Source: Ramlibacter sp. (GTDB lineage Bacteria; Pseudomonadota; Gammaproteobacteria; Burkholderiales; Burkholderiaceae_C). Taken from it: DNA of 41,432 bases. The notes beneath the pieces were generated by a model. It was given only the letters and a program-made list of their open reading frames with translations, searched no databases and was not told the origin of the DNA. The stretch lies in NCBI RefSeq assembly GCF_028292805.1, contig NZ_JAQGLS010000224.1:1-41432 (forward strand), in the 5' to 3' direction. Below are positions 14,282 to 23,194 of this stretch, one piece after another; within the stretch, counting starts at the first letter, position 1; every line of letters starts with the position of its first letter. The translations under genes were made by a program, and so were the position numbers.

Positions 14282-16798
14282 ATGCTTGCGCTGCTCGCCA
14301 CCTATTCCTGGCAGGAGGTGCGCCACCACGCGTGGCGCACTGCGGCCGCGGTGCTGGCCGTCATGCTGGGCGTGGCGCTGGCTTTTTCGGTCCACTTGAT
14401 CAACGCCTCGGCGCTGGATGAATTCGCCAGCGCCGCGCGCTCGGCCGGTGGCCAGGCCGACGTGGAGTTGCGCGCCACCCAGGGCGGCCTGGACGAAGCG
14501 CTCTATGGCCGCATCGCCACCGACGCGCGGGTCGCGTGGGCCAGCCCGGTGCTGGAGCTGCAAACCCTGGCGGCCACGGCGGACGGCTCGCGCCGCACCG
14601 TGCGCGTGCTCGGCATCGACGCCCTGGTGGCGCCGGCGCTGGCGCCGGGTCTGTTGCCGGTGCCGGCCGCCGGCGCCGATCGCCTTGCCATGCTGGCGCC
14701 CGCCACCGCCTTTCTCAATCCAGCCGCCCGTGCGGTGCTGCCGGGCGACACGGTGCGCGTGCAGGTCGGGCTGGCCTTGCGCGACCTGCGCGTGGCCGGC
14801 TCCGTCAGCGCCGGCGGCGGCCCGTTGCTGGTGATGGACATCGCGGCGGCGCAAGACCTGTTCGGCCGCGGCGGCCAGCTCTCGCGCATCGAGGTGCGGC
14901 TGCAGCCCGGCGTCGACCGGCAAGGCTGGCTGCGCGGGCTGCAGCTGCCGCCGCAAGTGCAGCCAGCGCAGCCGGAGGCAGCCAACCAGCGGGTGGGAGA
15001 ACTGTCGCGGGCCTACCGCGTCAACCTGACCGTGCTGGCCCTGGTGGCGCTGTTCACCGGCGCCTTCCTGGTGTTCTCGGTGCTGGCGCTCAGCGTGGCG
15101 CGACGCGCGCAGCAGTTCGCGCTGCTCGGCGTGCTCGGGCTCACCGCGCGCCAGCGGCTGCGGCTGGTGCTGTGGGAATCGGCAGTGCTGGGCGTGCTGG
15201 GCAGCGGCGCCGGCGTCGCCGTTGGCACCGCCTTGGCGGCGACGGCGCTGGCCGTACTGGGCGGCGACCTGGGGGGTGGCTACTTCCCCGGCGTGCAGCC
15301 GCGCCTGCAATGGAGCACGCCGGCGGCGCTGGTCTACGGCGTGCTCGGCGTGGTGGCGGCGCTGGCCGGCGGCTGGCTGCCGGCGCGCAATGCGGCGCGG
15401 CTGCCGCTGGCGCAAACACTCAAGGGCCTGGGCGCTGCCCTGCCGCCCGGGCGCCCTCACCGCTTCGGCTGGGCCGCACTGCTCGCCGCCGGCGTGCTGG
15501 CATTGCTGCCGCCGGTGGCCGGCATGCCGCTGGCCGCTTACCTGTCCGTCGGGTTGCTGCTGGTCGGCGGCATCGGCGTGCTGCCGGGCGCCGTCGCCCT
15601 GCTGTACGACCGGCTGGCGCCGCTGGCGGCGCACCGATTGCTGCCGCTGCTGGCGGTGGAGCGCGCGCGCCGCGTGCGCGAAAGCGCAGCGGTCGCCGTC
15701 AGCGGCGTGGTGGCGGCGCTGAGCCTGGCGGTGGCGCTGACGGTGATGGTGGCGAGCTTTCGCCAGTCGGTCACCGACTGGCTCGACGTGCTGCTGCCGG
15801 CGGACCTGTACCTGCGCACTTCCAGCAGCACGGCCAGCGGCGAGACAGCCTTCCTCACGCCGGCGCTGGTGCGCGGCGCGGCCGCCCTGACCGGCGTGCA
15901 GCGCGCCACCACCCAGCGCGTGCGCGCCCTGCAACTCGACCCCACGCGTCCCGCCGTTCCCCTGCTGGCCCGCCCGGTCGGCGACGCCGCCCGCACGCTG
16001 CCGCTGGTGGGCGAGGTGCTGCCGGTGCCGCCCGGCCAGGTCGGCGTGTACGTCAGCGAGGCGATGGTGGACCTGTACGGCGCGCGCCGCGGCCAGCCGC
16101 TTGACGCGCTGCAGCCGGCGCTGGGCGCCGGCCCGTTCTTCGTGGCCGGCGTGTGGCGCGACTACGTGCGGCAAAGCGGCGCCGTCATCATCGACCAGCG
16201 CGACTACCAGCGGCTGACCGGTGATCTGCGCGCCAACGAACTGCAGCTGTGGCTGGCGCCGGGTGCCTCGGCGGAGGCCGTGCAGGCCGGCGTGCGGGCG
16301 CTGGTGCGCCAGGACGGCGGCGACGCCAGCCTGCTGGAGATGGCCTCGGCCGCCCAGGTGCGCGGGCTGTCGCTGCGCATCTTCGACCGCAGCTTCGCCG
16401 TGACCTACTGGCTGCAGGCGGTGGCCATCGCCATCGGCCTGTTCGGCGTGGCGGCCAGCTTCAGCGCGCAAGTGCTGGCGCGGCGCAAGGAGTTCGGCCT
16501 GCTGGCCCACCTGGGGCTTACGCGCCGGCAGATCCTGGCGGTGGTAGCCGGCGAAGGCGCGGCCTGGACCGTGATCGGCGCGCTGGCCGGTCTCGCGCTC
16601 GGGCTGGCGGTGGCCGTGGTGCTGGTGCACGTGGTCAATCCGCAAAGCTTTCACTGGACCATGGACCTGCTGGTGCCGTGGCTGCGCCTGCTGCTGCTGT
16701 GCGCCGCGGTGGTGGTCGCCGGCACGCTCACCGCCTGGCTGGCCGGGCGCGCCGCTGCCGGGCGCGATGCGGTGATGGCAGTGAAGGAAGACTGGTGA
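14282..16798 (+). CDS. ABC transporter permease, FtsX/MacB type
   Basis: The protein has 838 residues. An N-terminal membrane helix (about residues 22-42) is followed by a ~200-residue periplasmic MacB-like domain. Three helices follow (about 245-370, including ALVALFTGAFLVFSVLALSV), then a middle pair (~390-450), a second periplasmic domain and a final three-helix FtsX block ending LTAWLAGRAAAGRDAV. This is the double-FtsX architecture of AttFG-like exporters. It probably pairs with the ATPase at 11490. The stop overlaps the AttH start by one base (TGATG). ATG at 14282 is the first Met before the first helix. The substrate is likely an envelope lipid or lipoprotein (family-based inference). 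Confidence 0.9.
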   Translation: MLALLATYSWQEVRHHAWRTAAAVLAVMLGVALAFSVHLINASALDEFASAARSAGGQADVELRATQGGLDEALYGRIATDARVAWASPVLELQTLAATADGSRRTVRVLGIDALVAPALAPGLLPVPAAGADRLAMLAPATAFLNPAARAVLPGDTVRVQVGLALRDLRVAGSVSAGGGPLLVMDIAAAQDLFGRGGQLSRIEVRLQPGVDRQGWLRGLQLPPQVQPAQPEAANQRVGELSRAYRVNLTVLALVALFTGAFLVFSVLALSVARRAQQFALLGVLGLTARQRLRLVLWESAVLGVLGSGAGVAVGTALAATALAVLGGDLGGGYFPGVQPRLQWSTPAALVYGVLGVVAALAGGWLPARNAARLPLAQTLKGLGAALPPGRPHRFGWAALLAAGVLALLPPVAGMPLAAYLSVGLLLVGGIGVLPGAVALLYDRLAPLAAHRLLPLLAVERARRVRESAAVAVSGVVAALSLAVALTVMVASFRQSVTDWLDVLLPADLYLRTSSSTASGETAFLTPALVRGAAALTGVQRATTQRVRALQLDPTRPAVPLLARPVGDAARTLPLVGEVLPVPPGQVGVYVSEAMVDLYGARRGQPLDALQPALGAGPFFVAGVWRDYVRQSGAVIIDQRDYQRLTGDLRANELQLWLAPGASAEAVQAGVRALVRQDGGDASLLEMASAAQVRGLSLRIFDRSFAVTYWLQAVAIAIGLFGVAASFSAQVLARRKEFGLLAHLGLTRRQILAVVAGEGAAWTVIGALAGLALGLAVAVVLVHVVNPQSFHWTMDLLVPWLRLLLLCAAVVVAGTLTAWLAGRAAAGRDAVMAVKEDW

Positions 16799-17847
16799 TG
16801 CGGCGCCGCCCGTTCCTGGCCGCCCTGCCCTGGCTGGCGGCCGCCGCCCCAGCGCCGGCGCTGCCACAGCGGCCCATCGTCTTTCCCGCCGACCACGGCG
16901 CGCATCCCGACCTGCGCACCGAGTGGTGGTACATCACCGGCCAGGCCGAGACCGGCGGGCGCAGTTTCGGTTTCCAGGTGACGTTCTTTCGCTCGCGCGT
17001 GGCCGCCACGCAAGGCCTGCAATCGCAATTCGCCGCCAGGCAGTTGCTGTTCGCCCACGCCGCGGTGACCGACGTGGCCGGTGGCAAGCTGTGGCACGAC
17101 CAGCGCATCGCGCGGCAAGGCTTCGGCATCGCCGAGGCGTCCACCAGCGATGCCAACCTGCGCCTGCGCGACTGGTCGCTGGTACGCGAGGGCAACGCGT
17201 GGCTGGCGCGCGTTCCGGCCGGCGAGTTCAGGCTGCAGCTGCGCTGCGAGCAGGTGCAACCGGTGCTGCTGCAAGGCCGCGCCGGGCTGTCGCGCAAAGG
17301 CCCGCAGCCGCAGCAGGCCAGCTACTACTACAGCCTGCCGCAGCTGGCCGTCACCGGCCGCATCGGCTTGCGCGGCGAGAATTTCGCGGTGACCGGCAAA
17401 GCCTGGCTCGATCATGAGTGGAGCGAGGCGCTGATGCATCCCGACGCGGTGGGCTGGGACTGGATCGGCATGAACCTGGACGACGGCAGCGCGCTCACCG
17501 CGTTCCAGCTGCGGCGCAAAGACGGCACATCGCTGTGGGACGGCGGCTCGTTTCGCAGCGCCGGCGGCGAGCCGTTCATCGCCAGCAAGGGCCAAACCGA
17601 GTTCAAGCCGCAGCGCCGCTGGACCAGCCCCGCATCGAACGCCAGCTACCCGGTGGAGTGGATCGTGCGCACGCCAGCCGGCTTCTACACGGTGCGCGCG
17701 GTCGTCGACAGCCAGGAGCTGGACAGCCGGGCCTCGACCGGCGCGATCTACTGGGAAGGGCTGTCGGACCTGATCGACAGCAACGGGCGCAAGGTCGGGC
17801 GCGGCTACCTGGAAATGACCGGGTATGCGCAGCGGTTGCGGCTGTAG
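16798..17847 (+). CDS. AttH/carotenoid 1,2-hydratase-like lipocalin-fold protein
   Basis: The protein has 349 residues with an Arg-rich n-region and short hydrophobic signal (MRRRPFLAALPWLAAAAPAP). The family motif HPDLRTEWWYITGQ follows, then GFQVTFFRS, HAAVTD, and a second barrel with GKAWLDHEWS and GWDWIGMNLDDG. It belongs to the AttH/CrtC-like family of two-barrel proteins exported to the periplasm. These are usually the last gene of ABC/FtsX operons and are thought to handle a hydrophobic ligand. The overlap with the permease gene supports a joint role. No carotenoid genes are nearby, so a hydratase activity is not implied. Confidence 0.9.
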   Translation: MRRRPFLAALPWLAAAAPAPALPQRPIVFPADHGAHPDLRTEWWYITGQAETGGRSFGFQVTFFRSRVAATQGLQSQFAARQLLFAHAAVTDVAGGKLWHDQRIARQGFGIAEASTSDANLRLRDWSLVREGNAWLARVPAGEFRLQLRCEQVQPVLLQGRAGLSRKGPQPQQASYYYSLPQLAVTGRIGLRGENFAVTGKAWLDHEWSEALMHPDAVGWDWIGMNLDDGSALTAFQLRRKDGTSLWDGGSFRSAGGEPFIASKGQTEFKPQRRWTSPASNASYPVEWIVRTPAGFYTVRAVVDSQELDSRASTGAIYWEGLSDLIDSNGRKVGRGYLEMTGYAQRLRL

Positions 17848-17978
17848 GCGTGAATTCGGGCGCCGCCTGATCTGCGTCAAACCGATGGCGATTCGCGGGC
17901 GCGAACGCAGCTGCGCAGCCAGGTCAGCCGTTGCTGCGCTGCTCTAATGCATTTTCGTCCGCAGATCTGGAGCAAACC

Positions 17979-18728
17979 TTGCTGGAATCCAAAATCGCCC
18001 TGGTGACGGGCGCATCCTCGGGCCTGGGTCGGGCCATCGCGCTCGCCTACGCCGGCGCCGGCGCCAAGGTCGTCGTCTGCGACGTGAACGCTGGCCCGGG
18101 CCAGGAAACGCGAGCCATGATCGCCGCGCAAGGTGGCGACGCCCATTTCGTCGTCGCCGATGTCTCCAGACCGGACGATTGCCGCCGGCTGGTGGAGCAG
18201 ACCGTGGCGCACTACGGCGGGCTCGACATCGCCTGCAACAACGCGGGCATCGGGGGCGACCTGGGCCTTACCGCCGACTACGCCCTGGAGGCCTGGGACA
18301 AGGTGATCGCCGTCAACCTGTCGGGTGTCTTCTACTGCATGAAGTACGAAATCCCGCAGATGCTCGGGCGCGGCGGTGGCGTGATCATCAACATGGCCTC
18401 CGTGCTCGGCGCGGTGGCCATGGCCGGCGCGCCGGCGTACAGCGCGGCCAAGCACGGCGTGCTGGGCCTGACCAAGGCGGCCGCGCTGGAGTACAGCGCG
18501 CAAGGCGTGCGCATCAATGCGGTGGGCCCGGCCTTCATTTCCACGCCCATGATCAGCCAGCTGGAAAACGACCCGGTGGCCCTGCAGGCCCTGGTGGCGC
18601 AGCATCCGATCGGCCGGCTCGGGCGCGCCGAGGAAGTGGCGCAGCTGGTGCTCTGGCTCAGCTCGCCGGCCGCCTCCTTCGTCACCGGCAGCTACTACCC
18701 GGTGGACGGCGGCTACCTGGCCCGCTGA
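17979..18728 (+). CDS. short-chain dehydrogenase/reductase (SDR)
   Basis: This 249-residue classical SDR has the NAD(P) motif TGASSGLG (10-17), acidic CDVN after beta-2 (suggesting NAD preference), the NNAG motif at 87-90, and catalytic Ser141, Tyr154 and Lys158 (YSAAK). Its C-terminus, GSYYPVDGGYLAR, is like that of 3-oxoacyl-ACP reductase-type and glucose dehydrogenase-type SDRs. The start is a TTG at 17979 preceded by CTGGAGC at 6-7 bases. The alternative ATG further up at 17947 would add residues lacking homology. The substrate is not predictable. The Usp gene follows 29 bases later and may be co-transcribed. Confidence 0.88.
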   Translation: MLESKIALVTGASSGLGRAIALAYAGAGAKVVVCDVNAGPGQETRAMIAAQGGDAHFVVADVSRPDDCRRLVEQTVAHYGGLDIACNNAGIGGDLGLTADYALEAWDKVIAVNLSGVFYCMKYEIPQMLGRGGGVIINMASVLGAVAMAGAPAYSAAKHGVLGLTKAAALEYSAQGVRINAVGPAFISTPMISQLENDPVALQALVAQHPIGRLGRAEEVAQLVLWLSSPAASFVTGSYYPVDGGYLAR

Positions 18729-18757
18729 CCGCCAACAGAATGGAGCTTCAGATCCGC

Positions 18758-19633
18758 ATGCCAACGTTCACCAGCATCCTCGTGGCCACCGACCTGTCGG
18801 ACCACGCGCGGCAAGCCGTCCTGCGCGCGGCGCGAATCGCCCGCGTGACCGGTGCCGCGCTGCATCTGGTCCATGTGCAGCAGGTGGCGGCGCTCGACCA
18901 GCTGCGCCAACTTCTCGCGCACGCGCCCGCGGACCTGCGCAGCCGGCTGGAGGGCGCTGCCCGCTTCGGGCTGGCGGCACTAGCCGATACGCTGGCGCGC
19001 GACCACGGCGTCAAACCCCAGCTGCACTGCCACGAAGGCGATCTGATCGAGGCAATCACGCGCGCCGGCGAGCAGACGACGGCCGACCTCGTCGTGCTCG
19101 GGGCGCGTGGCGCCAGCGTTGCGCGCCACCTGCTGCTCGGCTCGACCGCCGAACGCCTGCTGGCCGCCGCAACGCGTCCGATGCTGGTGGTGCGCACGCC
19201 GGCGGAGGTGACCTGGAAGAAGGTCCTGGTGCCGGTCGATTTCTCGGACGCATCGGTGGCTGCCGTCCAGCGGGCCCGCGCACTGGCGCCCGCGGCCCGC
19301 ATCTACGCCCTGCATGCCTACGAAGCGCCCTTTGAAGACAAGCTGCGCCAGCTCGGCATGGAAGCGCGCCAGCTGCGCGCCTACCTGCAGGCTGCCGAAC
19401 AGGAAGCTGTCGGGCGCATGAGCGCGCTGCTCGCGGCGACCGGCCCGGGCATCGCATCCCTGCTGCTGCATGGGCATCCCCTGGCCCACACGCTCGACCA
19501 GGAAGAGGAGCTCGGCTGCCAGCTGGTGGTGGTCGGCAAGGGCAGCGGCAGCCGGGCCAGGGACATCGCCCAGGGCAGCCTCTCGCGCCGGGTCCTCGCC
19601 CAGTCCGGTGTCGATGTCCTGATGTCGGTGTAG
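18758..19633 (+). CDS. tandem-domain universal stress protein (UspA family)
   Basis: This 291-residue protein has two Usp domains. Domain 1 (about 1-150) begins ILVATDLSDHARQAV and contains GARGASVARHLLLGST, the G-2x-G-9x-G(S/T) ATP-binding motif. Domain 2 (about 155-291) begins KVLVPVDFSDASV and ends with GKGSGSRARDIAQGSL, where the first spacing of the ATP motif is altered. Nucleotide binding may thus be limited to the first half. ATG at 18758 has GGAG 12 bases upstream; an in-frame ATG at 18740 lacks one. The next gene starts 4 bases after the stop, so Usp and the Pat-like protein are in one operon. Confidence 0.92.
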   Translation: MPTFTSILVATDLSDHARQAVLRAARIARVTGAALHLVHVQQVAALDQLRQLLAHAPADLRSRLEGAARFGLAALADTLARDHGVKPQLHCHEGDLIEAITRAGEQTTADLVVLGARGASVARHLLLGSTAERLLAAATRPMLVVRTPAEVTWKKVLVPVDFSDASVAAVQRARALAPAARIYALHAYEAPFEDKLRQLGMEARQLRAYLQAAEQEAVGRMSALLAATGPGIASLLLHGHPLAHTLDQEEELGCQLVVVGKGSGSRARDIAQGSLSRRVLAQSGVDVLMSV

Positions 19634-19637
19634 CGCG

Positions 19638-22295
19638 ATGAGCATCCGCAACCTGGACGCCTTGCTGGCGCCCCGATCCGTCGCCGTGCTGGGCGCCTCC
19701 GGGCGGCCCGGCAACATCGGCGGCATCGTCGTTCGCAACATGCTCGAAGCGGGGTTCGCCGGCAGCCTGTGGGCCGTCCACCCGCGCGGCGGCCGCGGCT
19801 CCGGCGTCGAGGCGTTCGCCAACGTGGCCGCGCTGCCGGGCGCGCCCGAACTCGCCGTGATCTGCACGCCCGCGGCCACGGTGCCGGGCCTGGTGGCCGA
19901 CCTCGGGCGCAAGGGCACGCGCGCGGCCATCGTCATCACCGCCGGACTCAAGGTGCCGGCCGGCAACGGCGGCACGCTGGAGCAGGCAATGCTGGAGGCG
20001 GCCAGGCCGTGGCTGCTGCGGATCCTGGGGCCGAACTGCATCGGCGCGCTGGTGCCAGGCCTGGGCCTGAACGCGAGCTTCGCGCCCGGCAGCGGGCTGC
20101 CCGGCCAGCTGGCTTTCGTCACGCAGTCGGGCGCGCTGGCCACCGCGATGCTGGACTGGGCCAGCACGCGCGGCATCGGTTTTTCGCATTTCATCTCGCT
20201 GGGCGACAGCGCCGACGTCGACTTCGGCGACATGCTCGACTACCTGGCCAGCGACGGCGACACCCGCGCCATCCTGATGTACATGGAGTCGGTCAAGCAT
20301 GCGCGCAAGTTCATGTCGGCCGCCCGTGCCGCGGCCCGCAACAAGCCGGTGATCCTGGTCAAGGCCGGGAGGGCGGCCGAAGGCGCGCGAGCCGCGGCTT
20401 CTCACACCGGCGCGCTGGCCGGCTCCGACGTGGTGTTCGACGCCGCCGTGCGACGCGCCGGCATGGTCCGGGTCGACACGCTGGAAGCCTTGTACGACGC
20501 GGCCGAAACCCTGGCCCACCCGCGCGCCTGGCGCGGCGAGCGGCTGGCGGTGGTCACCAACGGCGGCGGCGCCGGCGTGCTGGCCGCCGATGCGATCTGC
20601 CTGGGCGGCGGCGTGCTGGCGCAGCTGGCGCCGCAGACGCTGGCGGCGCTGGACGCGTTGCTGCCAGCCAACTGGTCGCACGGCAATCCGGTCGACCTGG
20701 TGGGCGACGCCCCGGTCGAGCGCTATACCGGCGCCTTGCGCATCCTGCTGGCCGCGCCCGAGGTGGACGGCGTGCTGTTCATGCATGCGCCCACGGCCAT
20801 CGTGCCGGCGCTGGAGATCGCCCAGGCCTGCCTGCCGCTGGCGCGCGACGCGACCAAGCCCGTGCTGAGCTCCTGGCTCGGCGGAGGCGTGGTGGAAGGC
20901 GCGCGCCAGGCCTTCAAGGCAGCGGGCCTGTCCTGCTACGGCACGCCGGAACAGGCGGTGGCCGCGTGGCTGCAGCTGTCGCAGTACCACGCGCACCAGG
21001 ACGCCCTGCGGGAACTGCCCGAGGCGCAGCCCGCCAGCATCCAGGCGGATGCTGGCGCCGCCGCGCGCCTGGTCGCCGGCGCGCAGGCGCAGGGGCGCGA
21101 ATGGCTGGACGACGTCGAGTCGCTGGCGTTGCTGGCGGCCTATGGCATTCCCACGGTGCCGACGCGGCGGGTGCGCGTGCTGGAGGAGGCCGTCGCGGCC
21201 GCCACGGCGATCGGCTATCCGGTGGCACTGAAGATCGTGTCGCCGCAGATCCAGCACAAGACGGAAGTCGGCGGCGTCGCGCTGCAGCTGGCCTCGGCCG
21301 ACGAAGTGCGGCTGGCCGCCGATCGCATGCTGCAGACGGTGGCGGTGCGCACGCCCCATGCGCAGGTCACGGGCTTCACGGTGCAGGCCATGGCCACGCG
21401 CAAGCGGCCGCACGAGCTGATCGTCGGCATCGCCACCGATCCTGTGTTCGGCCCGGCGGTGCTGTTCGGCGCCGGTGGCACGGCCGTGGAGATCAGCAAG
21501 GACCGCGCGCTGGACCTGCCGCCCTTGAACCTGGCGCTGGCGCGCGGCCTGGTGTCCCGCACCCGCATCGGCGCCTTGCTGGCGCCGCACCGGGGGCAGC
21601 CGGGCGTCGACGAAGCGGCCTTGCTGGACACCATCCTGCGCGTCTCGCGGCTGGCATGCGACCTGCCAGCCGTGGCCGAACTGGACATCAATCCCTTGCT
21701 GGCGGACGCGCAAGGCGTGCTGGCGCTGGACGCGCGCGTGCGGCTGCGCGCCGTCGTTCCGGCCGGCGACAGCCACCTGGCGCTGCGGCCGTACCCGGCT
21801 GCGCTGGAGCGGGCGCTGACCGTCGATGGCACCGTGCTGCAGCTGCGGCCGATCCGCCCCGAAGACGGGGGCCGGCTGACCGACTTCTATGCCGCCGCCC
21901 CGGCGCGCGACCTGCGGCTGCGGTTTTTCCTGTCGCGCCGCGAGGTGCCGCGCTCCGAGCTGGCGCGCTACTGCCAGATCGATTACGACCGCGAAATGAC
22001 GTTCGTCGCGCTGCAGGGCGAGGAGATGGTGGGCGAGGTACGCGCCGTGTGCGACCCGGACAATCTGCAGGCCGAGTTCGCCATCCAGCTCGCGCCGCGG
22101 TGGCAGGGCCGCGGGCTGGGCCGCCAGCTCATGGACACGCTGGTCGGATACCTGCGCACGCGCGGCACCCGCGAGATCATCGGCAGCTGCCTGCAAGAGA
22201 ACGGCGCCATGGCGACGCTGGCGCGGCAGCTGGGGTTCAAGGTGGCGTCGGCCGCCGACGGCACCATGTCCTTGCGGCTGCCGCTGCGGCCTTGA
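19638..22295 (+). CDS. acyl-CoA synthetase (NDP-forming)/GNAT acetyltransferase fusion (Pat-like)
   Basis: The protein has 885 residues. The N-terminal CoA-binding Rossmann domain (SVAVLGASGRPGNIGG) is followed by the succinyl-CoA-ligase-like domain with ASHTGALAGSD (His256), an ATP-grasp domain (about 490-700: YPVALKIVSPQIQHKTEVGG, then FGAGGTAVEISKD) and a C-terminal GNAT domain with PRWQGRGLGRQL for acetyl-CoA. This is the architecture of Pat/PatZ protein lysine acetyltransferases, which acetylate and switch off acetyl-CoA synthetase. In Salmonella Pat the catalytic His of the ligase domain is lost; here His256 is present, so residual NDP-forming activity is conceivable. It is co-transcribed with a Usp gene, as in other bacteria where acetylation and stress proteins are linked. 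Confidence 0.92.
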   Translation: MSIRNLDALLAPRSVAVLGASGRPGNIGGIVVRNMLEAGFAGSLWAVHPRGGRGSGVEAFANVAALPGAPELAVICTPAATVPGLVADLGRKGTRAAIVITAGLKVPAGNGGTLEQAMLEAARPWLLRILGPNCIGALVPGLGLNASFAPGSGLPGQLAFVTQSGALATAMLDWASTRGIGFSHFISLGDSADVDFGDMLDYLASDGDTRAILMYMESVKHARKFMSAARAAARNKPVILVKAGRAAEGARAAASHTGALAGSDVVFDAAVRRAGMVRVDTLEALYDAAETLAHPRAWRGERLAVVTNGGGAGVLAADAICLGGGVLAQLAPQTLAALDALLPANWSHGNPVDLVGDAPVERYTGALRILLAAPEVDGVLFMHAPTAIVPALEIAQACLPLARDATKPVLSSWLGGGVVEGARQAFKAAGLSCYGTPEQAVAAWLQLSQYHAHQDALRELPEAQPASIQADAGAAARLVAGAQAQGREWLDDVESLALLAAYGIPTVPTRRVRVLEEAVAAATAIGYPVALKIVSPQIQHKTEVGGVALQLASADEVRLAADRMLQTVAVRTPHAQVTGFTVQAMATRKRPHELIVGIATDPVFGPAVLFGAGGTAVEISKDRALDLPPLNLALARGLVSRTRIGALLAPHRGQPGVDEAALLDTILRVSRLACDLPAVAELDINPLLADAQGVLALDARVRLRAVVPAGDSHLALRPYPAALERALTVDGTVLQLRPIRPEDGGRLTDFYAAAPARDLRLRFFLSRREVPRSELARYCQIDYDREMTFVALQGEEMVGEVRAVCDPDNLQAEFAIQLAPRWQGRGLGRQLMDTLVGYLRTRGTREIIGSCLQENGAMATLARQLGFKVASAADGTMSLRLPLRP

Positions 22296-22309
22296 GCCGG
22301 CGGCGGCGG

Positions 22310-22813
22310 CTATGCCGGCTTGAGCACCTCCCGCGGGTCCTCCGTGGTGGCGGTGGACACCACCTTGCCGTCGCGATCGAAGGTGACGGAAAAGACCTTG
22401 GCCGCCTGGCCATCGAGCCAGCGCCAGTCCCAACGCTCCTCGTCCGGCTTGAGGTCGTACCTCGCGGTGCTCGCGGGGCGGCCCAGGACGCGCCGCACCT
22501 GCGCGGTGTCCATGCCGGGCACGACCTTGGCGAACTCGCTGCGCGTGAGCACCTGGCGCAGCGCGCTCATCTTGCCGTCCGGGCCAATGGTGATCATGTA
22601 GGCCAGCTGGCCCTCGGGCTGGCGGCTGTACTCGAAGGTCGTGCTGCCATCGGGCTCGCTGTACGTGGCATGCGGCTGGCCGAACTGCTGGCGAACGCTG
22701 GCTTCGGTGGCCACGCCCTCTTCCAGCTGCTCGATGCGCTGCTGGTCGCAGCCGGCGAGCGCGAGCACGGCTGCGACCAGCGCCACGGCGGTCATCATTC
22801 TCGTCATTGGCAT
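22310..22813 (-). CDS. BamE/SmpA-like outer-membrane lipoprotein
   Basis: This protein of ~167 residues has the lipoprotein signal MTAVALVAAVLALAGC. Two repeats of a SmpA/OmlA-like motif follow: VRQQFGQPHATYSEPDGSTT, and VVPGMDTAQVRRVLGRPAST with RWDWRWLDGQ. Duplicated BamE folds of this kind often occur in outer-membrane lipoproteins of Burkholderiales. AAGGAG precedes two possible starts, ATG 22813 (4-base spacing) and ATG 22807 (10-base spacing); the second may be the real one. It is not necessarily the BAM-complex subunit itself, which is usually encoded next to fur. Confidence 0.85.
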   Translation of the reverse strand: MPMTRMMTAVALVAAVLALAGCDQQRIEQLEEGVATEASVRQQFGQPHATYSEPDGSTTFEYSRQPEGQLAYMITIGPDGKMSALRQVLTRSEFAKVVPGMDTAQVRRVLGRPASTARYDLKPDEERWDWRWLDGQAAKVFSVTFDRDGKVVSTATTEDPREVLKPA

Positions 22814-22898
22814 CGAACTCCTTGCGGTCACGGACAGGCAACGATTGTGCATGGCCACAACCGCAAAGCCAGGCGGCGACCAGGGAGCGCCCCGCTCT

Positions 22899-23126
22899 TT
22901 ACTCGCGCCTGGACTCGTAGGCGTCGCGCACGCTCTGGCTGATGTAGGTGGTCAGGCCCCGGCCGGCACGGGCGAGCCGCTTCATCGCCTCGACCTGGAC
23001 CCTGCCCGGCTTCGCATGGGTGTAGCGGTAGGTGCCGCCGTGCCGGAACCGGATCTCGATCGAGTCCGGCCCGATCGCATAGGCCACCACGCCGGCGCGG
23101 CCGCTGAGGTTGGCGTAGCGTTGCAT
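22899..23126 (-). CDS. KTSC domain protein
   Basis: This 75-residue protein is essentially one KTSC domain, named after the lysyl-tRNA synthetase C-terminal region: GVVAYAIGPDSIEIRFRHGG, YRYTHAKPG, then AMKRLARAGRGLTTYISQSV. Function unknown; the domain may bind nucleic acid or phage/secretion components. ATG at 23126 begins the compact domain; the frame remains open upstream through the decayed DHFR-like gene, where the residues are those of the pseudogene remnant. Its GC-rich codon use is like that of the chromosome. Confidence 0.8.
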   Translation of the reverse strand: MQRYANLSGRAGVVAYAIGPDSIEIRFRHGGTYRYTHAKPGRVQVEAMKRLARAGRGLTTYISQSVRDAYESRRE

Positions 23127-23194
23127 GCGGAAATGGTAGCCGCGCGAACAGGCGGTGGACGTGCTCGCGCCGGACGGCCGCGACGCATGCCGTT

